In this document: piece by piece, positions 8,747 to 13,000 of the stretch
Layout of the letters: each line of letters begins with the position of its first letter
Numbering within the stretch: the stretch's first letter is position 1
Source: Pseudomonadota bacterium
GTDB taxonomy: Bacteria > Pseudomonadota > Alphaproteobacteria > Rhodospirillales > 2-02-FULL-58-16
DNA length: 13,000 nucleotides
Reading direction: 5' to 3'
Assembly (NCBI GenBank): GCA_022567015.1
Contig: JADFHR010000072.1
Coordinates: forward strand, 1-13,000
Made by a program: the position numbers and the translations under genes
Notes under the pieces: generated by a model
The model's input: only the letters and a program-made list of their open reading frames with translations
What the model was told of the DNA's origin: nothing
Databases searched by the model: none

Positions 8747-9944
8747 TCGGGCTCTGGATCACCATTGCCGTCCTGACGGCGGTGGTACTGGGGTTGCTTC
8801 TGGTGCCGCTGGCGCGCCGCGGCCGGGCGCCGGCGCCCACCCGCGCCGCGTACGACCTCACGATTTACCGCGACCAGCTCGCCGAGGTGGATCGCGACCT
8901 CGACCGGGGCCTGCTCGTTCCCGAGCAGGCCCAGGCGGCGAGGACCGAAATCCAGCGCCGCATGCTCGCCGCGGGCCCGGAGGACGGTTCCGGCGGGACG
9001 GAAGAGCCCGCCCGCCCGCGCCCAGGGGGCAGCGTCGCGATGATCGCCGCCATCGCCGTCGCCGTGCCGGCGGGCGCCATCGGGCTGTACCTTTATCTCG
9101 GCTCGCCGGACGCGCCCGGTCAACCGTTTGCCGAGCGCGGCACGGCGACGGCGAAGGCCGACGCCGGGGCCGGGGACCGGGAAGGCCTGCGGGCGGTGGT
9201 GGGACGCCTGGCCGAGCGCCTGTTGCGCAACCCCGATGACCTCAAGGGCTGGCTGCTGGTGGGGCGGTCCTACATGACCCTGGAGCACTACGACGACGCC
9301 GCCAACGCCTTCCGCCGCGCCATGGGACTCAGCGACAACCGCGCCGACATCGCGGCCGACTATGCCGAGGCGCTGGCGCTCGGCGACGGCGGCCCGATCA
9401 CGCCCGAGGTCCGCCAGATATTCGAGGGCGTCTTCGCGGCCGAGCCCAGGAACACCAAGGCCCGGTACTATCTGGGTCTGGCGAAGGCGCAGCAGGGCGA
9501 CGTGCGGGGCGCGCTTCAGGACTGGGTCGACCTGCAGGTCCTCTCGCCGCCCGATGCGCCGTGGGGCCCGGTGCTGCAACGCCAGATCAAGACCGCCGCC
9601 CGCGCCCTCGACATCGACCCGGCGACGGTGGAGCCGTCGCCCGGGGCCGCCGCCCTTGCCGGGGCGCGCCCCCCCTCCCGGGGACCAGCGCCCGGTACGC
9701 CGCCGGCCACGAGCCCGGCCGGGCCAAGCCGCGCCGACATGGAAGCGGCGGCCCGCATGTCGGACGAAGAGCGCGCGGCGATGATCCGCTCCATGGTGCA
9801 AAGGCTGGCCGACCGGCTCGAGGAAAACCCCGGCGACCGGGAGGGCTGGTTGCGGCTGGCGCGGACCTACGAGGTCCTGGGCGAGACGGAGAAGGCCGGC
9901 GAGGCCCGGGCCCGCGCCGAGGCGTTGAAGGCGAAGGGCGCGCC

Positions 9945-9948
<4 letters not shown>
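8743..9948 (+). CDS. ccmI: Apocytochrome c chaperone CcmI (CycH)
   Basis: CcmI binds the C-terminal helix of apocytochromes and presents them to CcmH/CcmF. From GTG at 8743 the product is 401 residues: transmembrane helix 1 (about 2-22), a cytoplasmic loop with a conserved YRDQLAEVDRD segment, transmembrane helix 2 (about 98-118), and a periplasmic TPR region. Two similar units can be aligned: AVVGRLAERLLRNPDDLKGW (151-170) and SMVQRLADRLEENPGDREGW (350-369), separated by a second TPR block and an Ala/Pro-rich linker near 297-330. I took the GTG because it overlaps the ccmH stop and directly precedes the membrane helix. Its ribosome-binding site is weak, as expected for coupled translation. 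The stop overlaps the pgk ATG. Confidence 0.93.
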
Positions 9949-11147
<1,199 letters not shown>

Positions 11148-11211
11148 CGACCGCCGAAACCCGCCGGGCCCGGGATCAAGGACCTGGGCTTAGCGGCGCC
11201 GCGCCTTGGTA

Positions 11212-13000
11212 TTACCCGGGCTCGCGCTGGCGCGGCAGCGGGGTGAGTGTCGTTTCGTGGACCCCGGGGCCGGTCGATGGGGCCTCGTCCGTGGCGCCCT
11301 GGATATTCTCCGCAAGGTCATCGAGCATGCCGCGCAGGCACTCGGACTGGGCCAGAAGCGCCGTCGTCACCGCCAGCGCTTCGGCCGAGGTCGACGCGGC
11401 GATATCCATCGCCACCCCTTTCACCTCGGCGACGGAGTAGGCGATGCCCTTGATCGCGCGCGACGCCTCGCCGGCCGTCGTGCGGATGGCGTCCAAACGG
11501 CGGCGAACGATCGCATCCGTGGAGGCCCTTTGATCGGCGGCGGATTTGTAGCCGGTGGAAAGCACCACCAGATGTTTGTTCGCCTCGTCGCTCAGGCCCT
11601 CCGTCACAGCGGATTTGAGCACCAGGAAGTTGCTTTGCTCGCCAATGGCGGACAGCAGCGTTTCCACCTCACCGATCCGCCGCGCCGCTTCCCCAAGGAT
11701 CTTGATCAGGGTGCTGGTCCTTTCCGCTTCGTAGGCCTTGGTCGAGACGCTTTGACTGGACTCGGCCAACTGCCGGCTGATCGCCGAAATGGGCCCGGAC
11801 AGGATCGTTCCCGACGCCATCGCCGGGACGCTGACGGGGGCGGGCTCGGGGCCCCGGGGCACGGGCAGGCCGGCGCCGTCGCCGCCCCGCATTTCCGCAT
11901 CCTCGAACCTCTTCAACGCGGCGGCGCTCTTTTCAAGCTCGGCCCGCATGGCCTCCGCCTGCCCGCGAAGCCGCCCGATTTCCCCTTGGGTCGCCCTGAA
12001 GACGGTCAAGACGGCGGCCAGTTCGCCCGCCTCGTCACTGTTCCCGAGGGCGGGAAGGGGGACGCTCCCGTCGCCGTCCGCCAATCTGGTGGCGGCCTGG
12101 GCGAGGGCGCGCACGGGGGTGGCGATGCTGCGCACGATGACGATGCCGACCAGGGTCAACAGGGCCAAAATCGCGCCGACGCCGCCCGACACCAACATCC
12201 GGGCAAAGGTGCGCGCTTCCTCTGCTTCCCTGGCGGCGGCGGCCAGGCCGTCCTCGGCGAAGGTGGCCAGGCCGTTCACGCTCGGGAGCATATAGGCGAA
12301 GATGTCGTCGAGCCGGGTCATGCTCAGTTTCAGGGGTATTTCGGCCCTGGCGTACGCCGTCAGGTTCGCCTGATAGGACTTCAGGAGAGCCCTGATCCGT
12401 GCCCTGTCCCGTTCCGCCACGGGGGAGGAGGCCAGCAAAAGGCCGAATTCCTCTGAGCGGTCGTTGATGCGCGCCAGGTCCCTGGTCGCGCCTTGCCGTA
12501 TGAAATCCTTTTCATGCCGGCGCATGCGCGCCACCACGTCCTTGAGGCTGGCCGAGTTGGTTTTGGCGACCATGGATTCGAAGCCCCGGGCCGATTTGGC
12601 CAACCGCCGCGCAAGCTCGTCGGTAGCCCCGGGACCGGGCGCCTTCGTCGCCGCGACGACGGTGTGAAACTCCGTCGTGTATTGGGCCAGGCCTTCGTCC
12701 AGGGTGGTGATGTGCTCGCTGGCCAAACCGGTGTCGGGCCGGGCGTAAAGGGTGCTCAACACACCGTTCAGCGCGGCCGCGGTCCTTTCGTAGCGTTCCA
12801 CGGACCGGGGGTCCCGGCGGACCAGGAAGTCCTTCTCGTCGCCGCGGATTTGCCACAGACCTTTTTCGACCCGTGCCGCAAGCGCCCTCAACTCCTGCGC
12901 CGCGGCTGATTGGCGCGCCGCCGCCGAGAGGTTTTGCTCGGCGAAGTAATAGACCCCGCCGGCCACAACTATCGCGACAAGACCGGCAAGGGCAAGAATA
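11212..13000 (-). CDS. MCP-like membrane receptor, sensor-HAMP with degenerate tip; 5' end beyond window
   Basis: About 595 residues are visible and the N-terminus lies past the right edge. Numbering is from the GTG codon at 12964-12966, which is an internal Val rather than the start. Hydrophobic ILALAGLVAIVVAGGVYYF is transmembrane helix 1. A mostly helical periplasmic domain (about 12-255) follows, with two related segments, RGDEKDFLVR (41-50) and RRHEKDFIRQ (149-158), as in helical bimodular (HBM) sensors. Then come transmembrane helix 2 (about 258-280), a HAMP domain (about 279-331), a coiled-coil stretch (about 326-357) and a methyl-accepting-like helical domain (about 390-550). The hairpin tip reads IGEQSNFLVLKSAVTEGLSD where chemoreceptors have IAxQTNLLALNAxxEAARAG, and the GRGFAVVAxEVRxLA part is replaced by NKHLVVLSTGYKSAADQ. 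CheA/CheW coupling is therefore doubtful. The ligand and output are unknown. Convergent with pgk. Confidence 0.85.
   Translation of the reverse strand, partial: ILALAGLVAIVVAGGVYYFAEQNLSAAARQSAAAQELRALAARVEKGLWQIRGDEKDFLVRRDPRSVERYERTAAALNGVLSTLYARPDTGLASEHITTLDEGLAQYTTEFHTVVAATKAPGPGATDELARRLAKSARGFESMVAKTNSASLKDVVARMRRHEKDFIRQGATRDLARINDRSEEFGLLLASSPVAERDRARIRALLKSYQANLTAYARAEIPLKLSMTRLDDIFAYMLPSVNGLATFAEDGLAAAAREAEEARTFARMLVSGGVGAILALLTLVGIVIVRSIATPVRALAQAATRLADGDGSVPLPALGNSDEAGELAAVLTVFRATQGEIGRLRGQAEAMRAELEKSAAALKRFEDAEMRGGDGAGLPVPRGPEPAPVSVPAMASGTILSGPISAISRQLAESSQSVSTKAYEAERTSTLIKILGEAARRIGEVETLLSAIGEQSNFLVLKSAVTEGLSDEANKHLVVLSTGYKSAADQRASTDAIVRRRLDAIRTTAGEASRAIKGIAYSVAEVKGVAMDIAASTSAEALAVTTALLAQSECLRGMLDDLAENIQGATDEAPSTGPGVHETTLTPLPRQREPG

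Noticed and set aside
11148..11211. Possible terminator between pgk and the convergent receptor gene
   Set aside because: CAAGG/CCTTG arms and the palindrome GCGGCGCCGC are present, but the outer stem is short and no T-run follows on either strand. I could not support an intrinsic terminator.
12964..12966. GTG as translation start of the receptor gene
   Set aside because: The frame stays open and hydrophobic upstream to the window edge and forms the first transmembrane helix. This GTG is therefore an internal valine and the true start lies beyond 13000.

Overview
This 13-kb window is GC-rich alphaproteobacterial chromosome, probably from a Rhodospirillales-type lineage. The lineage call is inferred from gene order and protein style; no rRNA marker is present. 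Nearly every base is coding. The centre holds a complete cytochrome c maturation (System I) gene set, ccmABCDEFGHI, followed by phosphoglycerate kinase. An aconitase gene lies divergently on the left and a receptor-like signalling gene convergently on the right; both run off the window.

Layout. 1-2258 (-): acnA aconitase, starting at GTG, with the last ~140 codons beyond the left edge. 2259-2824: a 566-bp divergent intergenic region with a possible acnA promoter, a perfect 17-bp tandem repeat, four successive hairpins and a strong plus-strand intrinsic terminator that no protein gene explains. 2825-4152 (+): ccmA and ccmB, overlapping by 4 nt. 4153-4330: a 178-bp gap with an FNR/FixK-type box spaced exactly for a class II promoter upstream of ccmC. 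4331-9948 (+): ccmC, D, E, F, G, H and I, nearly all with overlapping stops and starts. 9945-11147 (+): pgk, whose ATG overlaps the ccmI stop. 11212-13000 (-): an MCP-like membrane protein with an apparent helical bimodular sensor, a HAMP domain and a degenerate signalling tip; its N-terminus is beyond the right edge.

How the genes work together. CcmA and CcmB power release of the heme-loaded chaperone; CcmC and CcmD load heme onto CcmE. CcmG and CcmH keep the apocytochrome CXXCH cysteines reduced, CcmI holds the apocytochrome, and CcmF with CcmH performs ligation. All the diagnostic heme- or thiol-binding residues are visible, so the system looks functional. The FNR-type site suggests that ccmC onward can be raised under low oxygen independently of ccmAB. 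The pgk overlap places a glycolytic/Calvin-cycle enzyme in the same transcript.

Most of the window is ordinary and well understood. The points worth a second look are the orphan terminator and hairpin array between acnA and ccmA, the FNR-type promoter inside the ccm cluster, the eroded MCP tip, and the ccmI-pgk coupling. I found no mobile element, CRISPR array, tRNA or rRNA, and no clearly novel multi-gene system.
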